From Chloroflexota bacterium (GTDB taxonomy: Bacteria; Chloroflexota; Dehalococcoidia; Dehalococcoidales; JACPPQ01), in contig JACPPQ010000152.1 of assembly GCA_016190925.1 (NCBI GenBank), positions 1-40,620 on the forward strand: a DNA stretch of 40,620 bases. Reading direction: 5' to 3'. Each line of letters starts with the position of its first letter. Within the stretch, counting starts at the first letter, position 1. Below are positions 33,551 to 40,620 of the stretch, piece after piece. The notes beneath the pieces were generated by a model that saw only the letters and a program-made list of their open reading frames with translations, made no database searches and was not told the DNA's origin. The position numbers and the translations under genes were made by a program.

Positions 33551-35524
33551 ATGAAATTAGAAAAGCTGTTTGAACCCGGGAAGATTGGGACACTGGACTT
33601 AAAAAACAGAATTGTCATGCCCGCTATGACTACCAACCTCGGTGACAATTCTGGACTGGTGAACACCCGGACGGTGGAGTATTACAGTGAGCGGGACAGA
33701 CCGAATGTCGGGTTAGTTGTCATAGAGGCAACCAACGTTGGTCCTGGCGGCAGGATGTTTGCCCTTCAACTGCGCATAGATGGCGATGACTGCCTCCCTG
33801 GCCTGACCAGGCTGGCTTCGGCCATAAACAAGGCCGGCGCTAAGAGCGCCATTCAGTTGAGTCATGGAGGAAGGAAAGCCAGGCGAGAATTCAATAAGGG
33901 CGCTCAGCCTGTTGCTCCATCGAGCATCACTGCCTTCCATTATGATACACCGAGAGAACTGACGCTTGAAGAGATTGATAACATTTTGGAAGCCTTTGCT
34001 GATGGGGCAAGAAAAGCGCAGGAAGCTGGATTTCACGCTGTGGAGCTTCATGCGGCCCATGGTTACCTGATTCATAATTTCCTGTCGCCTTTAACTAACA
34101 AACGAACCGACCGCTATGGCGGCGACCTTGAAAGCAGGCTCAGGTTCGTCGGTGACATATACAGGCGAATACGGGCAAGGGTGGGAGATGACTATCCCCT
34201 TATCATCAGAATCAACGCCGACGATTATATCAAGGGAGGCATAACCCTCGGCGATGCTCAGCAGATGGCGGTGCTGTTGGAGGAAATCGGCTTTAACGCA
34301 ATCAGTATTCTGGCAGGTTATGCCGCCTCATCGGAAGAAGGATACATAGCTCAAATGGCGCCTTCGGGAGTCTTTCCCATGGCATTCCCCAGAGGCGGTT
34401 TCGTTTACCTGGGAGAAGGCATCAAAAAATGCGTCAGGGTCCCGGTAATCACCTGCGGCAGAATCAACGAACCTCAGCTTGCTGAACGGGTGCTGGAAGA
34501 GGGGAAGGCGGATTTCGTAGCCATCGGCAGAGGACTTCTGGCGGATGCCGAGTTTGTGACCAAGTCATTCGAAGAAAGATTCGCGGATATACGGAAATGT
34601 GTGGCTTGCAGGACCTGCATGTCGGCCATATATGCCGGTTCTCCCGTGAGATGCGCGGTAAACGCTGAGGTGGGCAAAGAGAAAGAATTCAGGATAAAGC
34701 CGTCGAAGAGACAGAGAAAAGTCCTGGTTGTGGGGGGTGGTCCTGCGGGAATGGAAGCAGCGAGGGTCGCCGCCCTCAGGGGACATGAGGTAGTGCTCTG
34801 CGAAAGCAATTACAGACTGGGAGGCAACCTGGTTCCCGCGGCAGCGGTATCTTTCAAGAAGGAGTTGCTGGAGTTGCTAACGTATTTGTCGGGCCAGGTC
34901 CAAAAGCTCAAGGTAGACATCAGACCGGGCACGAAGGTCGACATAAAATTCATAAAATCGATTAAGCCGGATGTTGTGGTCCTGGCTACCGGGGCTAAGT
35001 CCATTCTCCCGGATATCCACGGAATCCGGAGAAAAAATGTTGCCACCGCAGTCAATGTGCTGGAACGCAGGCAGGAGACCGGCCTGAATCCAATAGTTGT
35101 TGGCGGCGGCATGGTGGGATGCGAAACGGCGGTCTTTTTGGCGCAAAGCGGCCGACGTGTGACACTGGTTTCCAGGCGTAATACTGACTTCTCCGAGTCA
35201 AGCGGCCTGGCGCCCGATATGGAGGCATTCTTGAGGAAATGGCTTCTCTTTGAGCTGTGGCCTGAGCTTGGTATTAAGGTAATTGGCAATTCGACCTTCA
35301 AAGCGGTGACGGAAGAAGGTCTAATTGTGACAGACAGGGCTTCAAATGATAAACTGATAAGGGGAGACACTGTGGTGTTCGCACTCGGCCTAAGCCCTGT
35401 TAAAGACCTTGCAGAGTCGCTAAAACCGATGGGGATAGAATATTACGAGGTGGGAGATTGTGTCAAGCCTCGCCAGATTGTAGATGCCATTGCGGAGGGA
35501 GCAGCTATAGGATGCAGGATATAG
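33551..35524 (+). CDS. Second OYE/2,4-dienoyl-CoA reductase type flavo-FeS enzyme
   Basis: The 657-residue protein is a distant paralog of the enzyme at 23123-25063. It has the FMN barrel (KLFEPGKIGTLDLKNRIVMPAMTT, ELHAAHGYLIHNFLSPLTNKRTDRYGG with the His-x-x-His pair, ADFVAIGRGLLADAEF), the cysteine cluster RKCVACRTC with a Cys 12 residues later, an FAD fold (KVLVVGGGPAGMEAARVAALRG) and an NAD(P)H fold (NPIVVGGGMVGCETAVFLAQSG). Compared with the first copy the barrel has SHGGRKARREF rather than EHGGKVL, so the substrate may differ. ACAAGGAG precedes ATG. Reduction or re-oxidation of an unsaturated acyl-CoA in the same pathway as the mutase is the natural guess. Confidence 0.9.
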   Translation: MKLEKLFEPGKIGTLDLKNRIVMPAMTTNLGDNSGLVNTRTVEYYSERDRPNVGLVVIEATNVGPGGRMFALQLRIDGDDCLPGLTRLASAINKAGAKSAIQLSHGGRKARREFNKGAQPVAPSSITAFHYDTPRELTLEEIDNILEAFADGARKAQEAGFHAVELHAAHGYLIHNFLSPLTNKRTDRYGGDLESRLRFVGDIYRRIRARVGDDYPLIIRINADDYIKGGITLGDAQQMAVLLEEIGFNAISILAGYAASSEEGYIAQMAPSGVFPMAFPRGGFVYLGEGIKKCVRVPVITCGRINEPQLAERVLEEGKADFVAIGRGLLADAEFVTKSFEERFADIRKCVACRTCMSAIYAGSPVRCAVNAEVGKEKEFRIKPSKRQRKVLVVGGGPAGMEAARVAALRGHEVVLCESNYRLGGNLVPAAAVSFKKELLELLTYLSGQVQKLKVDIRPGTKVDIKFIKSIKPDVVVLATGAKSILPDIHGIRRKNVATAVNVLERRQETGLNPIVVGGGMVGCETAVFLAQSGRRVTLVSRRNTDFSESSGLAPDMEAFLRKWLLFELWPELGIKVIGNSTFKAVTEEGLIVTDRASNDKLIRGDTVVFALGLSPVKDLAESLKPMGIEYYEVGDCVKPRQIVDAIAEGAAIGCRI

Positions 35525-35583
35525 AAGGCCAACTATCCATGATTCTCTTATTTGCCGTCTCATAATAATGGCTTATATATCAA

Positions 35584-35651
35584 CCATTCCGGCGAAAGCC
35601 GGAATCCAGCCACGCCTTCTCCGTCTGGATTCCGAATCAAATTCGGAATGG
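35584..35651. repeat. Palindromic CCATTCCGG...CGGAATGG repeat
   Basis: CCATTCCGG at 35584 and CGGAATGG at 35644-35651 are inverted ends 68 bp apart; the inside has the hairpin TTCCGGCGAAAGCCGGAA and the short palindrome ATTCCGAATCAAATTCGGAAT. It belongs to the same general class as the other dispersed repeats. It lies in the gap between the OYE-type and molybdenum genes; TTGAAA (35724) and TAATTA (35747) 17 bases apart may be a weak promoter after it. Confidence 0.5.
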
Positions 35652-35800
35652 ACAACCTGGAAAGAGCGCATTTTTTATCACTCATATATGACGCAGCGAG
35701 CAATAGGTAATTGTTCAGTAAATTTGAAAGACTAGATTCAAGACACTAATTACCGTTGTTTTCTTTGTTGTAGATTTCTTAATTGTTCAAGGAGGGGATG

Positions 35801-38032
35801 ATGGGGAGAAGCTCTGGTTCAAGCAGGCCTGACAGGGAAGAAAAGGTAGTCCCAACGCTCTGTTCCAGCCATTGCGGCGGCTCCTGCCTGCTCAGGGTCC
35901 ACGTGAAGGACGGGGTCATTACCAGAATAGAGACCGACGATAGCAACGAGCCCCAGCTAAGGGGTTGCATGAGGGGGCGGGCCTACCGCCAGCGGGTGTA
36001 TGCCCCTGACAGAGTCCTTTACCCGCTAAAGCGAATAGGGGAACGGGGTGAAGGCAAATTCCAGCGAATCTCCTGGGATGAAGCCCTTACCACCGTAGCC
36101 AGCGAGCTCAAGCGTGTCAGGGATACCTACGGGCCGGCTTCAATCATGTTAGCAGCGATGGGGGGAGACGTCACCATGCTTCACCGGGCGCACCTTGTCG
36201 ATAGGCTGCTCTCTATGGCTGGCGGCTACACTCACACGTCCGGCATAACCTCCTTCGGGCAGGGCATGTTCTCATCCATAGCCACCTATGGCACTCTCTA
36301 TGCCAGCAACGACCGGGCTGACCTCCTCAATTCCCGCTTGATAATACTATGGGGGTTCGACCCGGCAAAGAGCGTCAACGGCACCAACACTGCCTGGTAT
36401 CTGGCCCGGGCCAGAGAGAAGGGCACCAGAATCATTTCCGTCGACCAGGTGTTCAGTGATTCTGCGGCTACCCTTGTGTCCGCCTCTGGCGGATGGATTC
36501 CTATAAAGCCCGCAACCGATACCGCCATGTTGCTGGCAATGGCCTACGTAATAATCACAGAAGGCCTTCAGGACCAGGCTTTTCTGGACAAATATACTTT
36601 CGGCTTCGATAAATATAAAGATTATCTCTTGGGCAAAGAAGACGGTATACCCAAAACACCGCAATGGGCTGAAAGCATCACCGGCGTTTCTGCGGAGACC
36701 ATCGCTAACCTGGCACGTGAGTATGCTACCACTAAACCGGCAGCCTTGCTGTCTGGTATCGCGCCCGGCCGGACCACATGCGGGGAGATGCATCATCGCG
36801 CTGCGTCAGTACTGGCTGCAATAACCGGTAATGTTGGCATTCCTGGCGGTGACGCCGCCGGCAGAGCCTGGGAGTCATTCCTGGGTGGTTTGCCTTATAA
36901 AATCAGTCCGACCAGGACCGGCATGCCTACCGCCAAAAACCCGGTGGACGAAGGCTTTCCCTTATCGAAGAACCACCTGCCGGCTTATAGTGGCCCCTGG
37001 GTGCCCTACTCCAGGGTGGCCGATGCCCTTATCAAAGGCAAGGCAGGCGGTTACTATGCCGATTATAAGCTGCTGTTCATGGTGAACGTAAACTTTCTCA
37101 ATGCCATGCCCAACATCAACAAGGTAGTTGAAGCCTTGAAGAAGCCGGAGTTCACCATGGTCATGGAGCAGTTTATGACGCCTACCGTCAAGTTCGCTGA
37201 CATTGTGCTCCCGGTATGCACCTATATGGAGAGGAATGACTTCACTGCCGGTGCCCAGACATATTTCTACGGGTTTCAGAATAAGGCTATCGAGCCGTTA
37301 GGTGAATCCAAATCTCACCTCGATATTTGCACGGCCCTGGCTGAAAAGCTGGGAATATCGGACTACAATGACAAGACAGAGGACTACTGGCTGCGGCATC
37401 TTGCGCAAAAGGCCGAGATTCCGGATTATGAGCGGTTCAAGAAGGATTGTGTCTATCACATCGAGACTGATGAACCCTACGTGGCTTTCAAGGAGCAGAT
37501 TGACGACCCGGAACATCACCCTTTCCGCACGCCGTCCGGCAAGATTGAGATATACTCCCAGGTGATGGCGGAGTGGAACAATCCCAGGCTTCCGCCGATT
37601 CCAAAGTGGATTGACTCCATTGAAATTCCTGGCGACCCACTGTCGGAGAAATTTCCCCTTCAGCTGATTACCTCGCACGGCAAGCGCCGCGCCCTGGGCC
37701 AGTTTGAAACCCTCCCGTGGCTCAAAGAGCTTGTGCCGCAAGAGGTGTGGCTCAATCCCGCCGATGCCCGCGCCCGGGGCATCAAAGACGGCGATATGGT
37801 TCAAGCATTCAACGGACGGGGTGTAGTGATGCTGCCGGCAAAGGTGACTCCCCGGATAATGCCGGGCGTAGTGCAGATTGAGTCTGGCGCATGGTACAAC
37901 CCGGATGGGAAAGGCGTAGACCGGGGGGGCAACTCGAACGTGCTGACAACTGACGAACCGTCTCTCGCCGGCAATTTCTCTTACAACAACTGCCTTGTCG
38001 AAGTTAAAAAGGTTGAGGGTCAGGTCGATTAG
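35801..38032 (+). CDS. Molybdopterin oxidoreductase, DMSO reductase family
   Basis: The 743-residue catalytic subunit has the N-terminal 4Fe-4S ligands Cys21, Cys25, Cys29 and Cys56 (LCSSHCGGSC and GCMRGR), then YAPDRVLYPLKRIGERGEGKFQRISWDEAL, the bis-MGD binding domains (LIILWGFDPAKSVNG, LPVCTYMERND) and the C-terminal barrel (PLQLITSHGKRR, VWLNPADARARGIKDGDMVQAFNGRG). The Mo ligand is probably Ser151 by comparison with DmsA. No twin-arginine signal and no iron-sulfur or membrane subunit gene nearby: a single-subunit cytoplasmic enzyme is suggested. ATG 35801 is chosen for its distance from GGAGG. It might hydroxylate, dehydroxylate or transhydroxylate the substrate; the reaction is unknown. 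Confidence 0.88.
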   Translation: MGRSSGSSRPDREEKVVPTLCSSHCGGSCLLRVHVKDGVITRIETDDSNEPQLRGCMRGRAYRQRVYAPDRVLYPLKRIGERGEGKFQRISWDEALTTVASELKRVRDTYGPASIMLAAMGGDVTMLHRAHLVDRLLSMAGGYTHTSGITSFGQGMFSSIATYGTLYASNDRADLLNSRLIILWGFDPAKSVNGTNTAWYLARAREKGTRIISVDQVFSDSAATLVSASGGWIPIKPATDTAMLLAMAYVIITEGLQDQAFLDKYTFGFDKYKDYLLGKEDGIPKTPQWAESITGVSAETIANLAREYATTKPAALLSGIAPGRTTCGEMHHRAASVLAAITGNVGIPGGDAAGRAWESFLGGLPYKISPTRTGMPTAKNPVDEGFPLSKNHLPAYSGPWVPYSRVADALIKGKAGGYYADYKLLFMVNVNFLNAMPNINKVVEALKKPEFTMVMEQFMTPTVKFADIVLPVCTYMERNDFTAGAQTYFYGFQNKAIEPLGESKSHLDICTALAEKLGISDYNDKTEDYWLRHLAQKAEIPDYERFKKDCVYHIETDEPYVAFKEQIDDPEHHPFRTPSGKIEIYSQVMAEWNNPRLPPIPKWIDSIEIPGDPLSEKFPLQLITSHGKRRALGQFETLPWLKELVPQEVWLNPADARARGIKDGDMVQAFNGRGVVMLPAKVTPRIMPGVVQIESGAWYNPDGKGVDRGGNSNVLTTDEPSLAGNFSYNNCLVEVKKVEGQVD

Positions 38033-38087
38033 CTGCACTGCTGAGGAACCCGGGAAGCTGGGAGATGTTCAAGTCGGAGGAAACGAA

Positions 38088-38525
38088 ATGGGAGAGAACT
38101 TGCCATTAAAGCTGGACCACATTGGAATGCTGGTCCGGGATGTAGACAAGGCATCTGAATTTTATTCATTGTTGGGTATGGGGCCGTTTGAACCTCTCCA
38201 CGCCAAGCTGTTGAATAGGTACATATACGGCAAGCCTGTTAACTATATCCAGAACAAGGTAAAAATTGGGCGAATGGGGCAAATTGAACTTGAGCTTATT
38301 CAACCTGATGAGCGGGACTCAATAAAGATGGAGTTTTTGAATAGTAAAGGCGAGGGCATCAACCATGTTTGCTTTGCTGTTGAAGACCTTAAAAGGGAAA
38401 CTGCTGCGCTGGTTGGGAAGGGTTGCAAGGTTATCTCGCAAGGGGACTTTTCAAGCGGCGGCGGCTTCGTCATGTTGGATGCAAGCCAAATCGGTGGTAT
38501 TCTCATCGAGTTAATCAAGTGGTGA
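38088..38525 (+). CDS. VOC-fold protein, methylmalonyl-CoA epimerase-like
   Basis: The 145-residue protein from ATG 38088 (GGAGG 7 nt upstream) has two beta-alpha-beta-beta-beta modules. LDHIGMLVRDVDKASEFYSLLG gives metal ligand His11, GQIELELIQP supplies Glu67 or Glu69, INHVCFAVEDL gives His93 and ILIELIKW gives Glu141. This is the ligand pattern of methylmalonyl-CoA epimerase, where the second ligand is Gln. It follows the molybdenum gene by 55 nt. An epimerase for the mutase substrate or product would fit the cluster, but other VOC lyases cannot be excluded. Confidence 0.82.
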   Translation: MGENLPLKLDHIGMLVRDVDKASEFYSLLGMGPFEPLHAKLLNRYIYGKPVNYIQNKVKIGRMGQIELELIQPDERDSIKMEFLNSKGEGINHVCFAVEDLKRETAALVGKGCKVISQGDFSSGGGFVMLDASQIGGILIELIKW

Positions 38526-38587
38526 CGAAAGTCTCTTCGTGAACCAGAGATATTTCCTTTCTTTGGAGTTAGAAGGAGTCTGCAAAC

Positions 38588-39523
38588 ATGGAGTACCGCA
38601 GGCTTGGAAAGTCCGGCCTGAAAGTATCAGAGATTGGTCTCGGCACCAATTCCTTCGGTGACAAGACCGATGAACAAACGGCCATTAAAATAGTAAATTC
38701 CGCGTTTGAATTGGGCGTAAACTTTATCGATACCTCGTATGGCTACGCTCAAGGACGCTCCGAGGAAATAGTAGGCAAGGCAGTGAAGGGCAAGCGTTCA
38801 GAGGTGGTCGTTGCTACCAAGTTCGGCTTCCCGGGAAGAGTGGGCCCCAGGGAACAAGGAGGCTCACGCAGCTACATGATGAGGACAGTGGACGTTAGCC
38901 TCAGGCGTCTCAATACTGACTACATTGACCTGTACTATCTTCATTATCCCGATACGCAGACTCCAATTCTGGAAACTCTCCGTGCTATGGACGACCTCGT
39001 ACGAGCCGGGAAGGTGTGCTACATCGGGTGCTCTAACCACGTTGCCTGGCAACTCTGTGAAGCCCTGTGGACTTCCAGACTGCACAATCTGGAGTCCTTT
39101 ATCGTGGTAGAATCAAGGTACAACTTGCTTGACAGGGACATCGAAAAGGAACTGGTCCCTTGTTGCCAGAACTATGGCGTTGGAGTCATCCCCTGGGGCC
39201 CGCTGGCTGCTGGATTTCTGACCGGCAAATACCGCAGTGTCCGGGATATATCCAAAGATGCGCGTCTTTTGAATCCGGCTTCGTCTTACCGTGATGTCGC
39301 GACCGAAGCGAACTTCGATAAGCTGGCAAAACTGAGGGGTTTTGCAGATGCGCGTGGCCATGGCGTTGGAGAACTTGCCATTGCATGGTTGCTCTCCCAT
39401 CCGTGGCTGGGTTCGGTTATTGCCGGCGCTACAAGCACCGAGCAGGTATCATACAATGCGGCTGCCACTGCCTGGAAGTTGACTTCAGAAGACCTCCGTC
39501 AGCTAGATGAAATACTGGCATAA
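38588..39523 (+). CDS. Aldo/keto reductase
   Basis: The 311-residue protein is an NADPH-dependent aldo/keto reductase of the YajO/Kv-beta type. It starts MEYRRLGKSGLKVSEIGLGTN and has the catalytic residues Asp48 (NFIDTS), Tyr53 (YGYAQGRSE), Lys78 (VATKFGF) and His119 (YYLHYPD), with the cofactor-binding VIAGATSTEQV near the C-terminus. AAGGAG precedes its ATG, 62 nt after the VOC gene. It would interconvert an aldehyde or ketone and an alcohol in the pathway; the substrate is unknown. Confidence 0.93.
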   Translation: MEYRRLGKSGLKVSEIGLGTNSFGDKTDEQTAIKIVNSAFELGVNFIDTSYGYAQGRSEEIVGKAVKGKRSEVVVATKFGFPGRVGPREQGGSRSYMMRTVDVSLRRLNTDYIDLYYLHYPDTQTPILETLRAMDDLVRAGKVCYIGCSNHVAWQLCEALWTSRLHNLESFIVVESRYNLLDRDIEKELVPCCQNYGVGVIPWGPLAAGFLTGKYRSVRDISKDARLLNPASSYRDVATEANFDKLAKLRGFADARGHGVGELAIAWLLSHPWLGSVIAGATSTEQVSYNAAATAWKLTSEDLRQLDEILA

Positions 39524-39686
39524 GGCTGGCGACGAGGAACTGAAACATGCCTGATTGTGCTCCTCTTCAGGGTGATGTGCCGTCCTAAGAAATCCCTCTT
39601 TCGGTTCAAAGATGGGGGATACTCACGCCTTCCTGGTACCTTCTCTGGCAGACAGACTTTAAGCAAAATCTCAGTTAAAGGACTGG

Positions 39687-40607
39687 TTATCCCGGTACAG
39701 CTCGATTATGGTACTTCAGGGGTCTGTTGTGCAGGAAACTCTCTATCGAGTTAATTTCCTTTATGTCCGGTAATTCCTGATTCAGGAAGCGGGTAAGGCA
39801 ACCCATATCGGAGAAGCGGGCGGAAAGAATAACGTTGAATCGTCCTGTGGACCCTGAGACAAGGTACACTGACGGGTTCTTCAGTATCTCACCTATAACC
39901 GGGCCGATATATTGGTTGGTTGCGGTAAGCCCGATGGTGGCCCAAACCTGGCCGTGAAAGATGTCCGGATTGGGCATTACCTGTATCTTAATCGCCTGGT
40001 TTTGAAGCATAGTCTTAATGCGTTTGCGTATGGTGCTTACGCTACTGCTGCCGATTTTGCTTTTTAGCTCTTCCGGAGTTACTGAGGCATCTTGCTCTAG
40101 AATACCGATGATGGCCCGGTCTAATTCATCTATTTTTGGACGCGATGTCGCGGCTGCCTGGCCAGGCCAGTAGTAATTGTAATATTTGCGGGGGCTGGTC
40201 AATATCATGGTCTCGGTACTGACGATGCCGTTTATGGCGGCTAGTTCGGTATTCACGAAGTTGGTCAATTTATCGATATCCTCAAACTGGACGGCAATCA
40301 CGAAATCGTAAGAGCCCAAACTGTAGGCCACGAAATAAATCGATGGACTTTCAACCAGTTCACGCGCCACGCTACGCAGAGACCTGAGGTCTACCTTTAT
40401 TCCTATCTTTGCCCATGCGCTGTAACCCAGCAGCACCGGATTACGCAGGGCCACTTTCTTGATTGTTCTATCTTCCATCATCGAATTGATGCGCCTGTGT
40501 ATTGTCCTCTCGCTTACGCTAAAAGCCCGCGCCAGGTCTGCCTTGTTGACCACTCCGCGCTGTAGTTCGTTCAATAACTGCAGGTCCAGCTGGTTCATGT
40601 CGGTCAC
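39687..40607 (-). CDS. Double-module Lrp/AsnC-family transcriptional regulator
   Basis: The 306-residue protein is two Lrp/AsnC units in tandem. Residues 1-150: a winged-helix (LDLQLLNELQRGVVNKADLARAFSVSERTIHRRINSM) and an RAM ligand-binding domain. Residues about 165-306: a second helix-turn-helix (IDELDRAIIGILEQDASVTPEELKSKIGSSSVSTIRKRIKTM) and RAM-like part (WATIGLTATNQYIGPVIGEILKNPSVYLVSGSTGRFNVIL). Normal Lrp proteins have about 150 residues. It starts at GTG 40607 after GGAAG (or ATG 40598). It converges with the aldo/keto reductase gene and is the likely regulator of the cluster, possibly responding to an organic acid. The 163-nt gap before it holds nothing recognised. Confidence 0.88.
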   Translation of the reverse strand: MTDMNQLDLQLLNELQRGVVNKADLARAFSVSERTIHRRINSMMEDRTIKKVALRNPVLLGYSAWAKIGIKVDLRSLRSVARELVESPSIYFVAYSLGSYDFVIAVQFEDIDKLTNFVNTELAAINGIVSTETMILTSPRKYYNYYWPGQAAATSRPKIDELDRAIIGILEQDASVTPEELKSKIGSSSVSTIRKRIKTMLQNQAIKIQVMPNPDIFHGQVWATIGLTATNQYIGPVIGEILKNPSVYLVSGSTGRFNVILSARFSDMGCLTRFLNQELPDIKEINSIESFLHNRPLKYHNRAVPG

Positions 40608-40620
40608 TATTCTTCCTTTC

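Noticed and set aside
1-40620. CRISPR array, tRNA or rRNA genes
   Set aside because: No regularly spaced direct repeats, no cloverleaf with TTCGANTC arm and no rRNA-like sequence was found by eye in the intergenic regions.

Overview
The window reads as chromosome of an anaerobic, probably subsurface or sediment bacterium. The gene content resembles Dehalococcoidia-type Chloroflexota: L21-L27-L31-DUF1385 order, archaeal-type bifunctional FBP aldolase/phosphatase, MoaA/MoaC, CobO, acyl-CoA carboxyltransferase, and large anaerobic catabolic genes. That assignment is an inference from content and gene style; no phylogeny was run. Most genes are intact, GC-rich and preceded by clear AGGAGG-type ribosome binding sites.

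Layout. (1) 1-5.2 kb: ribosomal genes rplU-rpmA-rpmE and a DUF1385 membrane protein on the plus strand, facing hisI, hisA, an AT-rich hypothetical gene and a carboxyltransferase on the minus strand. rplU and hisA seem to begin at AUU and AUA. (2) 5.2-7.5 kb: a small MITE-like repeat, a hemerythrin-like gene and dnaN. (3) 7.7-12.2 kb: a minus-strand operon cobO-fbp-rdgB-moaA-(RNase H::MoaC fusion). An extended -10 promoter and a 118-nt candidate structured leader RNA precede it. (4) 12.3-16.7 kb: a CorA-like transporter, an 887-residue fusion of two flavoproteins (geranylgeranyl-reductase-like plus NDH-2-like) and a UbiE-like methyltransferase. (5) 16.8-21 kb: a divergent copper-resistance locus, csoR-YHS on one strand and a His/Cys-rich small membrane protein, CopA ATPase and a 66-aa membrane protein on the other. 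Two near-identical 17-bp palindromes sit downstream of the two facing promoters. (6) 21-22.7 kb: a toxin-antitoxin pair with a frameshifted RelE toxin, then an SPFH/prohibitin gene. (7) 23.1-40.6 kb: a catabolic region, described below.

The catabolic region is the most interesting part. A minus-strand set (TRAP transporter dctP-dctQ-dctM plus an old-yellow-enzyme/dienoyl-CoA-reductase type flavoenzyme) diverges from a plus-strand set: M29/NicX-like metalloenzyme, B12-dependent acyl-CoA mutase large and small subunits, a second OYE-type reductase, a single-subunit molybdopterin oxidoreductase, an epimerase-like VOC protein and an aldo/keto reductase. A double-module Lrp/AsnC regulator closes the window. 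The mutase keeps the Arg and His that line the methylmalonyl-CoA mutase active site but lacks the key Tyr and the TSG loop, so its substrate is probably not methylmalonyl-CoA. The cofactor genes upstream (cobO for B12, moaA/moaC for Moco) match the needs of this cluster. A 1.4-kb insertion sequence with recognisable terminal inverted repeats, carrying a small membrane-protein ORF translationally coupled to its transposase, has landed between the two divergent promoters of the cluster.
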